Positions 1 to 9,048 of a stretch of DNA of 64,000 bases are shown piece by piece; the stretch's first letter is position 1; every line of letters begins with the position of its first letter. Origin of the DNA: Hyphomicrobium_A sp963745205 (GTDB lineage Bacteria; Pseudomonadota; Alphaproteobacteria; Rhizobiales; Hyphomicrobiaceae); contig CAVUWX010000026.1 of assembly GCA_963745205.1 (NCBI GenBank), positions 1 to 64,000 on the forward strand, read 5' to 3'. A program made the position numbers and the translations under genes. The notes beneath the pieces are model-generated. The model searched no databases. It saw nothing but the letters and a program-made list of their open reading frames with translations, and had not been told where the DNA came from.

Positions 1-62
1 ATTGCATCGGCGACTAAATGTGATCCGCCCCGCCCGCTTCGGGGAATTCGTCAGCGAGCATG

Positions 63-329
63 CTATCGTCCCACGTGTCGGAATTGATGATTGTAAACGG
101 CGTCGATCTCTTCGCTACGCTTCCTGAGCCGCTCTACCTCATCCAATAGTCCCAGGCCGGTAGCGATCTGCATTGCGTGCGCGAGGTAAAGACACGCATC
201 CTCGTAGTAGTCTTTCACGTTGTGCGGTGCGGCGTCGTACATGGCCGCGTAGGCCGCCTCCGCGCGAGCCTCGTAGTCTGCCATCTCAGCATTGGCATTC
301 ATTGGGCATCCCCGGTAGTCCTCCTTCAT
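63..329 (-). CDS. Small hypothetical protein
   Basis: An 88-residue acidic protein with no signal peptide or membrane segment. It contains a helix-rich stretch with YYEDACLYLAHAMQIA and ends in a VERLRKRSEEID segment that could form a coiled coil. I do not recognise the family. A second in-frame ATG (MNANAEMADY) ten codons in is an equally good start. It stands alone at the edge of the window. It is kept because its composition is protein-like and it overlaps no better reading frame. Confidence 0.5.
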   Translation of the reverse strand: MKEDYRGCPMNANAEMADYEARAEAAYAAMYDAAPHNVKDYYEDACLYLAHAMQIATGLGLLDEVERLRKRSEEIDAVYNHQFRHVGR

Positions 330-608
330 TAAGCGCCCAACCGGGCGCTCGGCGCTGATCGCGCGTGCGGTCTCAACCGCGATAAGCGGACCTGTTGAAC
401 ACTACCCTCGCCACCACCACCGTCAGCAGCCTCCCACCTTTCAAGAAATCTGATTGGCGTACTCGCCGAGCACTCCCCGCGGAAAGCGGCGTTATGTATA
501 TTAAGAAAGGGTGTCTCGGACGCGTCGAAGTTCAATCGAACTCTTAGCCCCACCTTGATCTGACCTGCCTAATGTCCGTACGCATCATTTGCGCACGGAG
601 CTTAAATA

Positions 609-2450
609 GTGAAGTTGGCCCCCGCAGCTCCCAAGAGCCCAAATTTCCCACATTCAGGAGCGCCAGGGTCGTCACACAGCGCGAGCCCACCAAGCGCGCC
701 TTCACCAGACGACGTGGCATCCGTGCTGGCGAGCGTTGCGGTACATTCAACGCCGCGCTCCGACAAGGAACAGCTCGCTCGTGTAAACCAGTGGTTCGAG
801 GTCGCGCTCAACAACATGGCGCGTGGCCTTTCCATGTTCGACGCCGAGCAGCGGCTCATCGTGTGCAACAAGCTCTATCGGGAGATCTATGATCTTCCCG
901 AGGAACTAACACGCCCCGGCACCCCTCTCGCCGATATCGTGAGCTATCACTTCACACGCGAGACCGGGCGCGATACTCCCGAAGATCGCGAGAGCCAGCG
1001 CAAATGGATCGAGCACCACGTGGCCGAGCTCAAACTCGGCAAGACCTTTACCCACACGCAGCAGCTCAGCGGCGGACGAACCATCCTCGTCACCAATCAG
1101 CCACTGTCTGACGGCAGCTGGGTTGACCTGCAGGAGGACATTACCGAGCGCCGCGAAGCCGAAGAAAAGATCGCATGGCTTGCGCGCCACGACGCCCTAA
1201 CCGAGGTCCCGAACCGTTTCCATTTTCACGAGGAGCTGGAATTTGCATTGCAGCGTCTCAATCCAGGCGATGGGCTTGCTGTCCATTGGATAGACCTCGA
1301 TGAATTCAAGAATGTGAACGATGAGTTCGGTCACCCCGTCGGTGACGCCTTGCTAAAGAGCATTGGCGCGCGCTTGCACACCACCGTGCGGCGACCGGAT
1401 TTTGTGGGTCGCCTCGGGGGCGATGAATTTGCGATCGTACAGTCGAACGTCACGCGCGAAGCTCAGGCGGCCGCCTTCGCCGAGCGCCTTGTGCGGATGC
1501 TGAGTGAGCCGCACCAGGTGATGGGCCACACAGTGACGGCGGGCGCCAGTATTGGCATCGTGGTGGCACCCGAGCACGGCCGGACGGCCGACGAACTCAT
1601 GAAAAACGCGGACATCGCGCTCTACCGTGCCAAGTCCGCCGGCCGCGGCACGTATGTATTCTTCGATCCGAACAACAGGAACGAGCAGCAATCACGCCGG
1701 CGGCTTGAGGTGGACTTGCGCGTCGCCCTGCAGGAGCGCCAGCTTGAGCTTTACTACCAACCCATTCTCGACGTGAAGACCAAGCGGGTGAAATCCTGCG
1801 AAGCCCTGATGCGTTGGCATCATCCCGAGTTCGGACTCATCGCACCCAACGACTTCATACCACTGGCCGAGGAGACCGGATTAATTGTACCGATCGGGCA
1901 GTGGGCCCTCCACCAAGCTTGCAAAGACGCCGCGACGTGGCCCCTTGACGTCGGGGTCACGGTCAATCTCTCCGCGTCCCAGTTTTGTGGCTCCGGTCTC
2001 GACAAAGCGGTTGACGTTGCGCTGGCCCTCTCCGGGCTCGCGCCTGCGCGGTTGGAGCTTGAAATCACGGAGTCGGTGCTGCTGCGGGACGACCCAAGCA
2101 CGCTCACCATGCTTTACAAGCTTCGCAGCATAGGTGTCCGCATCGCCCTCGATGACTTCGGGACGGCATTCGCTTCGCTGAGTTATCTGCGCAGCTTCCC
2201 GTTCGACACGATAAAGATTGATCGCAGTTTCGTGCGTGACTTGCCGCAGCGAACCGATTGCGCCGCCATAATCGAAGCCGTAGCCGGCCTCGCTAGGAAG
2301 CTAAATATGCACAGCGTTGCCGAGGGCATCGAGACCGACGCCCAACTCGCCGCGGTAACCCATTCCGGTTGCGATGAGGTGCAGGGCTTCTTGTTCAGTC
2401 GGCCCGTTCCAGCTGCCGAAATCAAGAAAGTCCTCGAAACAAACAAATAG
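609..2450 (+). CDS. PAS-GGDEF-EAL cyclic-di-GMP turnover protein
   Basis: A cytosolic bifunctional c-di-GMP protein of 613 residues. A PAS_7-like sensor (about residues 60-170) precedes a GGDEF domain (about 195-350) and an EAL domain (about 365-610). The cyclase motif GGDEF is intact at 270-274, and an inhibitory-site RRPD sits at 261-264, exactly five residues upstream. The EAL domain keeps EAL (398-400), NLSAS, ITES, KIDRSF and AEGIET, so both activities look possible. Loop 6 reads DDFGTA (515-520) rather than the usual DDFGTG. There are no membrane segments, so the PAS domain probably senses a cytoplasmic signal. The start is a GTG; the PAS domain begins well after it, so a somewhat later start cannot be excluded. 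Confidence 0.9.
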   Translation: MKLAPAAPKSPNFPHSGAPGSSHSASPPSAPSPDDVASVLASVAVHSTPRSDKEQLARVNQWFEVALNNMARGLSMFDAEQRLIVCNKLYREIYDLPEELTRPGTPLADIVSYHFTRETGRDTPEDRESQRKWIEHHVAELKLGKTFTHTQQLSGGRTILVTNQPLSDGSWVDLQEDITERREAEEKIAWLARHDALTEVPNRFHFHEELEFALQRLNPGDGLAVHWIDLDEFKNVNDEFGHPVGDALLKSIGARLHTTVRRPDFVGRLGGDEFAIVQSNVTREAQAAAFAERLVRMLSEPHQVMGHTVTAGASIGIVVAPEHGRTADELMKNADIALYRAKSAGRGTYVFFDPNNRNEQQSRRRLEVDLRVALQERQLELYYQPILDVKTKRVKSCEALMRWHHPEFGLIAPNDFIPLAEETGLIVPIGQWALHQACKDAATWPLDVGVTVNLSASQFCGSGLDKAVDVALALSGLAPARLELEITESVLLRDDPSTLTMLYKLRSIGVRIALDDFGTAFASLSYLRSFPFDTIKIDRSFVRDLPQRTDCAAIIEAVAGLARKLNMHSVAEGIETDAQLAAVTHSGCDEVQGFLFSRPVPAAEIKKVLETNK

Positions 2451-2791
2451 CCGCATGGCGGATATAATGTGACCTTCGGCGAGGCGGAGGGCTGCTCAAA
2501 CCAGCTACGCGCTCTCCTGCCTAACCATCGACGGCAGCACCTTCGCCAAAGCCGCTACCGTCCGCATCCTCCCTACCTTCCCAAAACTCGGATTCATTTC
2601 CAGTCTGCATGTCAGAGGTGCATCAGCGGACCGTTCGATGCCGCAGTGCGAGCTTGGACAATCTCAAAGACGCTCGCAAGCCGCAAGACTTGAGTATCAA
2701 GCGAGACCACCGTCACTACCCCCCGCCAAGAACCTTAGTTTCTCCGACCTCTGACCGTTGTAGTGTCTTGTCCTTCCGCTCGAGGTGCACA
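2451..2791. other. Intergenic region without a convincing gene
   Basis: These 341 bases between the GGDEF-EAL gene and the membrane-protein gene hold no ORF with protein-like composition. A TATAAT hexamer occurs at 2463-2468 but has no matching -35 element, so it is only a weak promoter hint. Confidence 0.4.
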
Positions 2792-3664
2792 ATGCATGAG
2801 GAGTCCGTGGGCGTGATTCTCGTCTACATGCTGCCGCTGTGGCTCTTGTTGCTCGGCATCGTGCTGTTGTTCGTGAGTGGTCCGCCGGTTCTCCGCCGCA
2901 AGGCGCTGAAGCCAAATCAGACCAAGTTCAAATCGCTTCGCGCGACGTCACCGGTTCTCAACACGCTGGTCATGATCTCCGTCGTTGGAAAACCCTTCCT
3001 GGAGCACCTCCGGAAGGACGACTGGGACACGAGCTTTATTGCTCCACAGATCGCGACGCCGCTCGTGGCGATTTTCATCATCAGCCTTTACGCGTTGCTG
3101 GCGGCGGTGCTGTTCTTCTTCTTTCGCGCGATCCGGAACATAAACGTCCTGAGCGGCGAGCGACTGCGCTCTCCATACTCCGCTCTGTTCATGTTGATTC
3201 CAATCTCGAACCTGATCGTCATTCCTTATCTTGAGTATTTTACCTATCAACGAAGCCGCGCTCTTGCGACACCGGACCGGGCATCCAAGCCCGGCGCTGC
3301 CCTGCTCGTCGGAGCAGCGTTCGCATTGCTGGTTGCCAGCGTTGCTTTCGGGCTCCCGAGCGACGACCCTTCACAATCGGGCACCTATGACCCGTTGGCC
3401 CTGCTCGTGCTGAGCTTCTGTACCGGGTGTGCAAGCGGCATCCTTACGACCCGCGTTATCAACGGGATCTTCGAAGCGCAGGACACCCTCGCGCAGCGGA
3501 CTATCGGGGGGCAGGCGACGAAGGTTGTCGCAACCGATGACCGCAAGCATTGGCTGGAAACGCTCAAACTGGATGTTGTCGCCGTGCTGCTTATCGTCGC
3601 CTTCGTAACGGCCGTGTTTCCGTCGCTGCCGTCACGCATAGCTCGAGAAATTCTTCACTCATAA
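2792..3664 (+). CDS. Hypothetical multipass membrane protein
   Basis: The open frame runs from 2609, but the ATG at 2792 (MHEESVGVILVYML) gives a protein that opens directly with a membrane helix, so I chose it. The 290-residue product has about six hydrophobic segments: near the N terminus, two before residue 130, one around LFMLIPISNLIVIPYLEYF, and the last two in the C-terminal half. I recognise no catalytic motif or family. It is monocistronic, with the next gene on the opposite strand. Confidence 0.6.
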   Translation: MHEESVGVILVYMLPLWLLLLGIVLLFVSGPPVLRRKALKPNQTKFKSLRATSPVLNTLVMISVVGKPFLEHLRKDDWDTSFIAPQIATPLVAIFIISLYALLAAVLFFFFRAIRNINVLSGERLRSPYSALFMLIPISNLIVIPYLEYFTYQRSRALATPDRASKPGAALLVGAAFALLVASVAFGLPSDDPSQSGTYDPLALLVLSFCTGCASGILTTRVINGIFEAQDTLAQRTIGGQATKVVATDDRKHWLETLKLDVVAVLLIVAFVTAVFPSLPSRIAREILHS

Positions 3665-3762
3665 TGGCGGGTTCGGAGGGCCTTGGGCTCTTCCATTGCA
3701 GCTCACCGATCGGAGCACGCGACCGTGCGACCGATGCTGGCGTCGGTGGGCAGACGGGATCG

Positions 3763-3999
3763 TCAACGACTGCGGGCCATCAGCTCGAGCGCCGTGCTCT
3801 TCAATTCATCGACGTCGCCGACATGGTCGCGGGCGAGCATCAACAAGATGCTCGCCAGAGTAAGGCGTCCGTTTTCTCGCGGCGCCTCGCCCAAGAAGTC
3901 CAACTCGATTTCAACCCACGCCTGGTCGAACGCTGCGAAAAGCATTGCCAAAGTCTCAGGCGAATAGGCGGCGCCCTCCAGCAGCTGGCGCGCTTTCAT
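3763..3999 (-). CDS. Small conserved hypothetical protein
   Basis: A 78-residue soluble protein, MKARQLLEGAAYSPETLAML at its N terminus, with a core AFDQAWVEIELDFLG. It resembles a widespread group of roughly 75-residue rhizobial proteins with an FDxAW motif and a C-terminal VDELKSTALELM helix; function unknown. The gene at 6182-6469 encodes a related pattern (LDQAFTATWRELQAR), so the two may be distant paralogues. Confidence 0.65.
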   Translation of the reverse strand: MKARQLLEGAAYSPETLAMLFAAFDQAWVEIELDFLGEAPRENGRLTLASILLMLARDHVGDVDELKSTALELMARSR

Positions 4000-4249
4000 A
4001 ACTCAAACTCCCCACGTCCAAAGGACGGCCCACGCTATCCTTAGACCGCCGGCAGGGTCAGGGCAAACTTACCGCTCACTAGATGCGCCTCCAGCTCAAC
4101 CCATCCCGCCGGACAAATCCGTCCCACAGGAGCTGCGCCCCTACTTCTCCGGATTGCGCTACCCGGTTCCGACCCGTGAACGTGCGGCGCGTATGTCACC
4201 ACGATTACGCCCGGGCTTTTGCGAGACATGATGGTCGCATTAGCTTCGG

Positions 4250-4732
4250 CTAAGCCAACAAGCGTTTCAGCGTCCCCTCGGCAATCAGCTTATCCTTCAC
4301 CTTTTGCGGAATGGGGTACAGAACGCCTTCGCCTTCAAGCACCTTGTTGCCGTTCTTGTCTTCGACCCAGCAGGTGAAGACGACGTTCTTCTCGCCCTTT
4401 TCCTTCACTTCGGCGATGGCCGTGTAGGGCTGGTCGAGTTGCACCGGGGCAAGGAATTTCAAGTTTTGGCTGCCCCAGATCGCACCGAGGCCCGGCATGT
4501 CCATGCCGAAAATGCCGGAAAACTTGGCGACCGATATCATCCCGTGGGCGATGCGGTTCTTGAAGACAGTTCCCTTTGCGTACTCTTCATTGAAGTGCGC
4601 GGGGTTAAAGTCGCCGGAGATCTCCGCAAACTTCTGCACGTCACTGTGGCTGATGGAATATTGCTGGCGGAACGTGTCGCCCACATTCAGTTCATTGATG
4701 GTCTTGCAAGCACGGGGCAGCGGATGGGCCAT
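4250..4732 (-). CDS. MaoC-family (R)-enoyl-CoA hydratase
   Basis: A 160-residue single hot-dog-fold hydratase, expected to add water to trans-2-enoyl-CoA to give (R)-3-hydroxyacyl-CoA. The hydratase-2 signature FAEISGDFNPAH is complete, with the likely catalytic pair Asp41 and His46, followed by FKNRIAHGM. The length matches single-domain PhaJ-type enzymes, which often feed polyhydroxyalkanoate synthesis. No other PHA genes are near, so the physiological substrate is not shown by context. Confidence 0.85.
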   Translation of the reverse strand: MAHPLPRACKTINELNVGDTFRQQYSISHSDVQKFAEISGDFNPAHFNEEYAKGTVFKNRIAHGMISVAKFSGIFGMDMPGLGAIWGSQNLKFLAPVQLDQPYTAIAEVKEKGEKNVVFTCWVEDKNGNKVLEGEGVLYPIPQKVKDKLIAEGTLKRLLA

Positions 4733-4932
4733 TGTGGGGCTTTCCTTTTGTTGCGAACTCTTGAGGCGCGCTTTTCATGGAAGCGGGCGGGGGAGTAACG
4801 CACGTCGCCCGGCGCAAGAAAATACCTCGCACTCCCAGGAACAGGTCCGGGTCGTTCGTTGCGACACGCTTTCTGCCGCAGCACCGGACGCGTGCATTTG
4901 ATAAAGCTGCCGCCGAGGCGCGCTCACGGCCC

Positions 4933-5199
4933 TCAGCGGACAGAGGTCAGGCCTGAGGAGCGTGCGGTGCCCAAGAGCCACCAAGTGAGCGACCACACTA
5001 GGGCGACCAGCACTCCCAAGCCAAAGCCCGCCGCCGCGACGAAGATCACGTTGGGCAGGGGCTCGGCATTCAACCGAGCGTAGGCCGTAGAGGCCTCGCC
5101 CGTCGGGATTAGGATCAAAAAGGAAAGCGCGAGAGCTGCCCCGATTATGCCAAGCGGGAGCATGAGCAGCGTGGATCGGGATCGAAGCACTTCAGTCAC
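4933..5199 (-). CDS. Small two-helix membrane protein
   Basis: An 88-residue protein starting at a GTG codon. Two long hydrophobic segments (LLMLPLGIIGAALALSFLIL and VIFVAAAGFGLGVLVALVWS) are joined by a polar loop, so it should be an inner-membrane hairpin. No family recognised. It lies just downstream of the FYDLN-domain gene on the same strand, with 29 bases between them, so the two could be co-transcribed. Confidence 0.5.
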   Translation of the reverse strand: MTEVLRSRSTLLMLPLGIIGAALALSFLILIPTGEASTAYARLNAEPLPNVIFVAAAGFGLGVLVALVWSLTWWLLGTARSSGLTSVR

Positions 5200-5228
5200 C
5201 GCGGTTCGAGTTCATTGGCGCAAGCGCC

Positions 5229-5606
5229 TTACCCCTTTTCGCTTTCCGCAAGAGAGGGGTCGACGACGGGGCTATCGGCATCGTCCTCCAACTCGAGTAT
5301 GGCGTCGCTCTCTTCCGGCTCGATCTTGGTCTCGACATCGTCGCCCTCGTCCGCCGCGACCAGCTCGATCTTATCGGCCTCCTCGGGAGCTTCGCTCACA
5401 ATCATGGCCGGAGCGGTTGGGCGATGGAACGCGTTGCGGCTCTTCTTCGGTGCAGCATCAAGCACGATTTCGCGCACGGGCGGGGGCACGAACGCGGAAT
5501 GGCAGATCGGGCACGTGATGGTATTGCGCATGAGATCGTAGAAGCGCGCGCCGCACTCCTGGTTCTGGCACGTTCTCTTGGTGCCACGCTGGGCATGGAT
5601 TGCCAT
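5229..5606 (-). CDS. TIGR02300 family (FYDLN acid) protein
   Basis: A 125-residue protein of the alphaproteobacterial TIGR02300 family. The N terminus carries a zinc-ribbon-like Cys set (Cys13, Cys18, Cys32, Cys35) around the hallmark RFYDLMRN, and the C-terminal half is very acidic (long Glu/Asp runs), as the family name implies. Function is unknown; the ribbon suggests nucleic-acid or protein binding. The length is typical for the family. Confidence 0.9.
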   Translation of the reverse strand: MAIHAQRGTKRTCQNQECGARFYDLMRNTITCPICHSAFVPPPVREIVLDAAPKKSRNAFHRPTAPAMIVSEAPEEADKIELVAADEGDDVETKIEPEESDAILELEDDADSPVVDPSLAESEKG

Positions 5607-5692
5607 TTTGCATCTTTCTCACGTTCGCGGGTTGCGAGATCTCAAGACGTCGCCCGAGGGGTGACAGTGAGGTCAATCCATCGGATTTGTGG

Positions 5693-5698
5693 TATAAT
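5693..5698 (+). promoter_or_regulatory. Candidate -10 element
   Basis: A perfect TATAAT lies 27 bases before the ATG of the small gene at 5726. The -35 side is poor (AGGTCA at 17-base spacing), so this is a plausible but unproven housekeeping promoter. Confidence 0.4.
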
Positions 5699-5725
5699 AA
5701 AAAAATTCTCCAAAAAGGAATTTCG

Positions 5726-5932
5726 ATGGACGAGACTACGATCGACCGCGAGGCCCTTCGGCGCCTCGCTAAGGCGCTTATCTTCATCTGCGGCGCGGAT
5801 CATCCGACGACAATTGTCGTGCGGACGGCTGCCGAGAGCGGAAGCGAGCGAGACATAAAGGCGGCTCGGGCATCGTTCTCCAAATTGAAGCCGAGCGACC
5901 GCCGCGCTGCGCTGACCATGATTGCGGAGTGA
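5726..5932 (+). CDS. Small conserved hypothetical protein
   Basis: A 68-residue protein, MDETTIDREALRRLAKALIF at its start. The open frame continues upstream to 5600, but the ATG at 5726 has an AAAAAGGA ribosome site eight bases before it and a TATAAT box behind it, so I take it as the start. It is mostly helical and charged, with no membrane segment. Family not recognised. Confidence 0.6.
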   Translation: MDETTIDREALRRLAKALIFICGADHPTTIVVRTAAESGSERDIKAARASFSKLKPSDRRAALTMIAE

Positions 5933-5952
5933 TCCTCCCGCCAAGCGGCGAG

Positions 5953-6090
5953 CTAGCGTTTCTTCGCGCTCTGATTGGCGGGCTTGGCGAAAGCAGAGGT
6001 GACGGATGACAAGGCCGGCCCTTTGTCCTTTGCCGCCGTTTTCTTGGGCTTCCTGATTTCACGGTTCGATCTGATCTGACCTTTGGCCAA
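5953..6090 (-). CDS. Small basic protein with TTG start
   Basis: The open frame runs up to 6246 but would overlap the gene at 6182. A TTG at 6090-6088 preceded by GGAGG at 6100-6096 (five-base spacing) gives a 45-residue Lys/Arg-rich protein beginning LAKGQIRSNREIRKPKK. That N terminus matches the common alphaproteobacterial pattern M-A-K-G-Q-x-R-S-N-R-E, which supports the TTG. Function unknown; charge suggests nucleic-acid binding. Confidence 0.65.
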   Translation of the reverse strand: MAKGQIRSNREIRKPKKTAAKDKGPALSSVTSAFAKPANQSAKKR

Positions 6091-6181
6091 GTGGGCCTCC
6101 TTCGTTGATGTTGCGGTGCCTTCCAACTCTTGCCCCGTCGCCGAGGCGCTCCCTGTGGTAGAGGAGCGATTGCCGAATGCT

Positions 6182-6469
6182 CTACTCGGACGAACGGACG
6201 ATTGCCTGCGTGCGCGAGCGTGTGAGCTCTGCCGCATGTAAGCCATGCCGCGTGAGCCGACCCCGATCGCGTACGCCGGTGGCGGCGAGATCTCGGATCG
6301 ACTTCGTGATCGCCATCCGAGTGGTCTGCTCGTCCGATTTTGAGGTCGCCGAACTACTGCGCGCTTGCAGCTCGCGCCACGTCGCGGTAAACGCCTGATC
6401 CAGCAGCTCGAGGACTGCCGGACTCATACCATCCGGTGTCTCTGAAAATGGAGCCATCACGCCCTCCAT
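6182..6469 (-). CDS. Small conserved hypothetical protein
   Basis: A 95-residue soluble protein. The segment AVLELLDQAFTATWRELQAR followed by a helix and a C-terminal LTRHGLHAAELTR matches a common rhizobial small-protein pattern that I know only as hypothetical. It lies upstream of the TTG-initiated small gene on the same strand with a 91-base gap. Confidence 0.55.
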   Translation of the reverse strand: MEGVMAPFSETPDGMSPAVLELLDQAFTATWRELQARSSSATSKSDEQTTRMAITKSIRDLAATGVRDRGRLTRHGLHAAELTRSRTQAIVRSSE

Positions 6470-6636
6470 GCTTTCAGGCGGGAGCGCAACGATGTCTCTC
6501 AGCCGGGGGCGCCTGCGTTGACGGGCCTACGGTCGCGCCACCGTGCGCCTAAATCCATTCCCTGTCGAGCATTCATTCCGATGCTCGCGACCGCATTTGA
6601 CGACGTTTCGCGCGTCTCCGCGGGCTCGCGCCGGCG

Positions 6637-7656
6637 CTAGTTCGTCTTCTTGGACAGGCGTGATATCGCCACGGTCTGGCGATGCCAGTCTTTGACGGCA
6701 ACCGCGGGGAACCCGCCAACTACGCTCGAGGGCTCGACATCGCGAATAACGCCGCTCTTGCCCGCGATGTGTGCGCCAGCTCCGATGCTGAGGTGATCGG
6801 AGACGCCGCTTTGGCCTCCAATCATCACGCCGTCGCCGACGATCGTGCTTCCGGCAATTCCGACCTGAGCGCACACGACGCAGTGGCGTCCGAGCTGAAC
6901 GTTGTGGGCAATCTGCACGAGATTGTCCAAGACGCTGCCGGCTCCGAGCACGGTGTCGCCGGTGGCGCCACGGTCGATGGCGCAGTTCGCGCCGATCTGA
7001 ACGTCATCCTCGATGATGACGCGGCCCAATTGGAGCATGCGCGTGAGACCTTTGGCGCTCGGCACGAAGCCGAAGCCCTGCGAACCTATGGTGACGCCCG
7101 TCTCGATCTCCACGCGCTTCCCGATGATGGCATGGCTGATGCTCGTGTTGGCGCCGATACGGCAGTCGTCTCCGAGGCGGACGCCGTCACCGACAACCGT
7201 ATTGAAGGCGATATGACACCTTTCGCCGATCTCCACACCGCGCCCAATAACGGCGCCGGCGTCGATCTGAGACCCGGCTCCGATGCGGGCAGTCGAATGC
7301 ACCCGCGCATTTGGATCGATGCCCGCCTCCAACCCAGGTCTGGGATAGAAAAGTAGGCCGACCTGGGCGTAGGCTAGACGCGGGTTGTCGACAAAGATGA
7401 GACAGCTGGGGCCGCGCGCATGATGTGCGAGCTTTCGACTGATGAGGATCGCACCTGCACGCGTAGGAAGCAGTGCATCCAGATAGCGTGTATCGGTAAA
7501 CACGCTGATGTCGCTGGCCTCGGCGCAGTCGAGCGCCGCGATGTCGTGAATGGGGGTCGCGTCGTCGCCCTTCCCCAGGGGCTCCGCGCCCACGAGCGCC
7601 GCGATCTCGCCAAGCGCGAACGGGCCGGCGCGCTGAAAAAAACGGTCATCGGGCAT
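6637..7656 (-). CDS. lpxD: UDP-3-O-acylglucosamine N-acyltransferase LpxD
   Basis: Adds the second 3-hydroxyacyl chain to UDP-3-O-acylglucosamine in the Raetz pathway of lipid A synthesis; cytosolic homotrimer. The N-terminal uridine-binding region (FALGEIAALVGAEPLGKG) is followed by many left-handed beta-helix hexapeptides (IGAGSQIDAGAVIGRGVEIG). The AHNVQLG segment holds the likely catalytic His. The frame extends to 7797, but MPDDRFFQRAGPF at 7656 gives 339 residues, the normal family size. It is away from the usual bamA-lpxD-fabZ-lpxA cluster, so it may be a second or relocated copy. Confidence 0.88.
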   Translation of the reverse strand: MPDDRFFQRAGPFALGEIAALVGAEPLGKGDDATPIHDIAALDCAEASDISVFTDTRYLDALLPTRAGAILISRKLAHHARGPSCLIFVDNPRLAYAQVGLLFYPRPGLEAGIDPNARVHSTARIGAGSQIDAGAVIGRGVEIGERCHIAFNTVVGDGVRLGDDCRIGANTSISHAIIGKRVEIETGVTIGSQGFGFVPSAKGLTRMLQLGRVIIEDDVQIGANCAIDRGATGDTVLGAGSVLDNLVQIAHNVQLGRHCVVCAQVGIAGSTIVGDGVMIGGQSGVSDHLSIGAGAHIAGKSGVIRDVEPSSVVGGFPAVAVKDWHRQTVAISRLSKKTN

Positions 7657-7826
7657 TAGGCTTACCTTTACGCGTCGCGAGCGCTGCACTCTGATCCATA
7701 GCCCAAATACGTCCAACTGTCCGTGCTTTACCGCCGCACGGCGCAGCCGCCGGCTCACGCGTGCGGCTGGCTTTGCGCGCGCCCGCGGGGGGTGCAATCG
7801 GCGTCGACACCTACTATATATTTAAT

Positions 7827-8078
7827 ATGAACTCCTTCGATTATGCCGCGCCGGCGGAGGTTTACGCTTGCAAAAGTCGCGGCTCGAGCCCGCGCCCGGT
7901 AACCTATCGCCGGTTCGGTTCTTGTGCCGAAGCGATCCGCTTTGCCATCGAGGAGCTGCCAGCCGATGTGCTGTTTGGAACGGTGATCGAGGCTAACGAG
8001 CAGAGACTTGACGCTGCCGCCATTCGTAAGCTTTACGAAAGCGGCGCATATCCCCTGCTGCGCCGGCCGCTTTTGTAG
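7827..8078 (+). CDS. Conserved rhizobial small protein
   Basis: An 83-residue protein starting MNSFDYAAPAEVYACKSRG. The ATG at 7827 is chosen over the upstream 7761 start because MN-FDYAAPAE is the normal N terminus of this rhizobial group. The conserved middle TYRRFGSCAEAIRFAIEELP and the tail IRKLYESGAYPLLRR are also typical. Function unknown. The 170 bases between it and the divergent lpxD include an AT-rich TATATATTTAATATG start region. Confidence 0.7.
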   Translation: MNSFDYAAPAEVYACKSRGSSPRPVTYRRFGSCAEAIRFAIEELPADVLFGTVIEANEQRLDAAAIRKLYESGAYPLLRRPLL

Positions 8079-8271
8079 TCTTAATCCGACATAATGCTTG
8101 CCTTCCCACAGCCTGGCGTTCATACACTCCGCTGCTGGCGCCGACGCAACGGAGGCGCCCTCATGCTTGCGATTTGCCTGGTGGATTGGGCCGTTCGCCG
8201 ACAGAGCTGATAGGCCGAGCGCTGGCCTTTTCATGGCGAGTTACAACAGCGCCATCCGGAAAGGTCCATTC

Positions 8272-8484
8272 ATGCGCATCACTGGTACTTTGAAGTTTTT
8301 CAACGCCGCTAAGGGTTTCGGGTTCGTCACGCCTGCCGACGGCAGCAAAGATGTCTTTCTTCATGCGAGCGCGCTTGAGTTTGCCGGCATCGCAACCCTG
8401 AATGAAGGTGACAAGATCAGCTTTGTGCTCGAGGACGACCCTCGCGGCCGCGGCAAGAAGGCGGCACAAGTCGAGCTCGCATGA
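8272..8484 (+). CDS. Cold-shock domain protein (CspA family)
   Basis: A 70-residue single cold-shock domain that binds single-stranded RNA and DNA. RNP1 reads KGFGFV (14-19) and RNP2 DVFLHAS (27-33). The open frame starts at 8098, but the ATG at 8272 has GGAAAGG at 8258-8264 and gives the normal family length. Its stop codon overlaps the next ATG (ATGATGG), implying translational coupling with the gene at 8481. Confidence 0.92.
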   Translation: MRITGTLKFFNAAKGFGFVTPADGSKDVFLHASALEFAGIATLNEGDKISFVLEDDPRGRGKKAAQVELA

Positions 8485-8708
8485 TGGCGAGAGCTTCTCC
8501 CGCGCCGCGTCATAAGTACAAGGTCGGCCAAGCCGTCGATTTGAGGCCGGGGCGGTGGGCCTTTCCCGCTTCCAGTCGAGAGTACAAGATCGTGCGCGTG
8601 CTCCCCATAGAGGCGGGCGAACGCATGTATCGAATCAAATCGGCCGCCGAGACCTTCGAGCGGATCGCCAAAGAGAGCGAGCTAACTGCTCGGGCGCAGC
8701 TGCTCTGA
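8481..8708 (+). CDS. Hypothetical protein coupled to the cold-shock gene
   Basis: A 75-residue basic protein with no signal or membrane segment. The core VGQAVDLRPGRWAFPASSREYKIVRVLP looks like a small beta-barrel, and the tail is helical. It overlaps the cold-shock gene by four bases, which points to coupled expression. I know similar rhizobial proteins only as hypothetical. Confidence 0.7.
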   Translation: MMARASPAPRHKYKVGQAVDLRPGRWAFPASSREYKIVRVLPIEAGERMYRIKSAAETFERIAKESELTARAQLL

Positions 8709-8766
8709 ACGCGCGCGCGGGCGGCTCTGGGCGATTGCCTCCGCGCTTTGTCAATGAAAGGTAGGC

Positions 8767-9048
8767 ATGCCGCTGACGTCTTCGCCGTGCGGGCCGGACC
8801 TTGAAGACTCCGGTGAGGGCGTGCGCTTCGCCATGAGCGACAGCGCAAAAACTGTCAGTGTTTTTGTTTCTCGCCAAGCGCTCGAGGATATCGACGCCAA
8901 GCAGCACAGCAACGGCGCGATCGCCCGCTTCAACGAGTACCGAGCGCAATTCGAGGAAATCGCCAGCGACAAATACGACAAGGGCCACCTGGAGCAGGAC
9001 GGCAACGTCTGCATCAGGAGCCGAGATCTGTCGGGCCGAGGGCACTAG
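8767..9048 (+). CDS. DUF1488-like protein
   Basis: A 93-residue soluble protein. The pattern GEGVRFAMSD, VFVSRQALEDI and a later ARFNEYRAQFEEIASDKYDKG is that of the DUF1488 family, small proteins common in Proteobacteria with unknown function. An AAAGG lies just before the ATG. It follows the cold-shock pair by 58 bases on the same strand. Confidence 0.7.
   Translation: MPLTSSPCGPDLEDSGEGVRFAMSDSAKTVSVFVSRQALEDIDAKQHSNGAIARFNEYRAQFEEIASDKYDKGHLEQDGNVCIRSRDLSGRGH

Noticed and set aside
4041..4229. 62-residue minus-strand frame starting MSRKSPGVIVVTYAP
   Set aside because: No ribosome site, no recognised motif and mixed composition; it is probably a chance frame in the gap between two genes.
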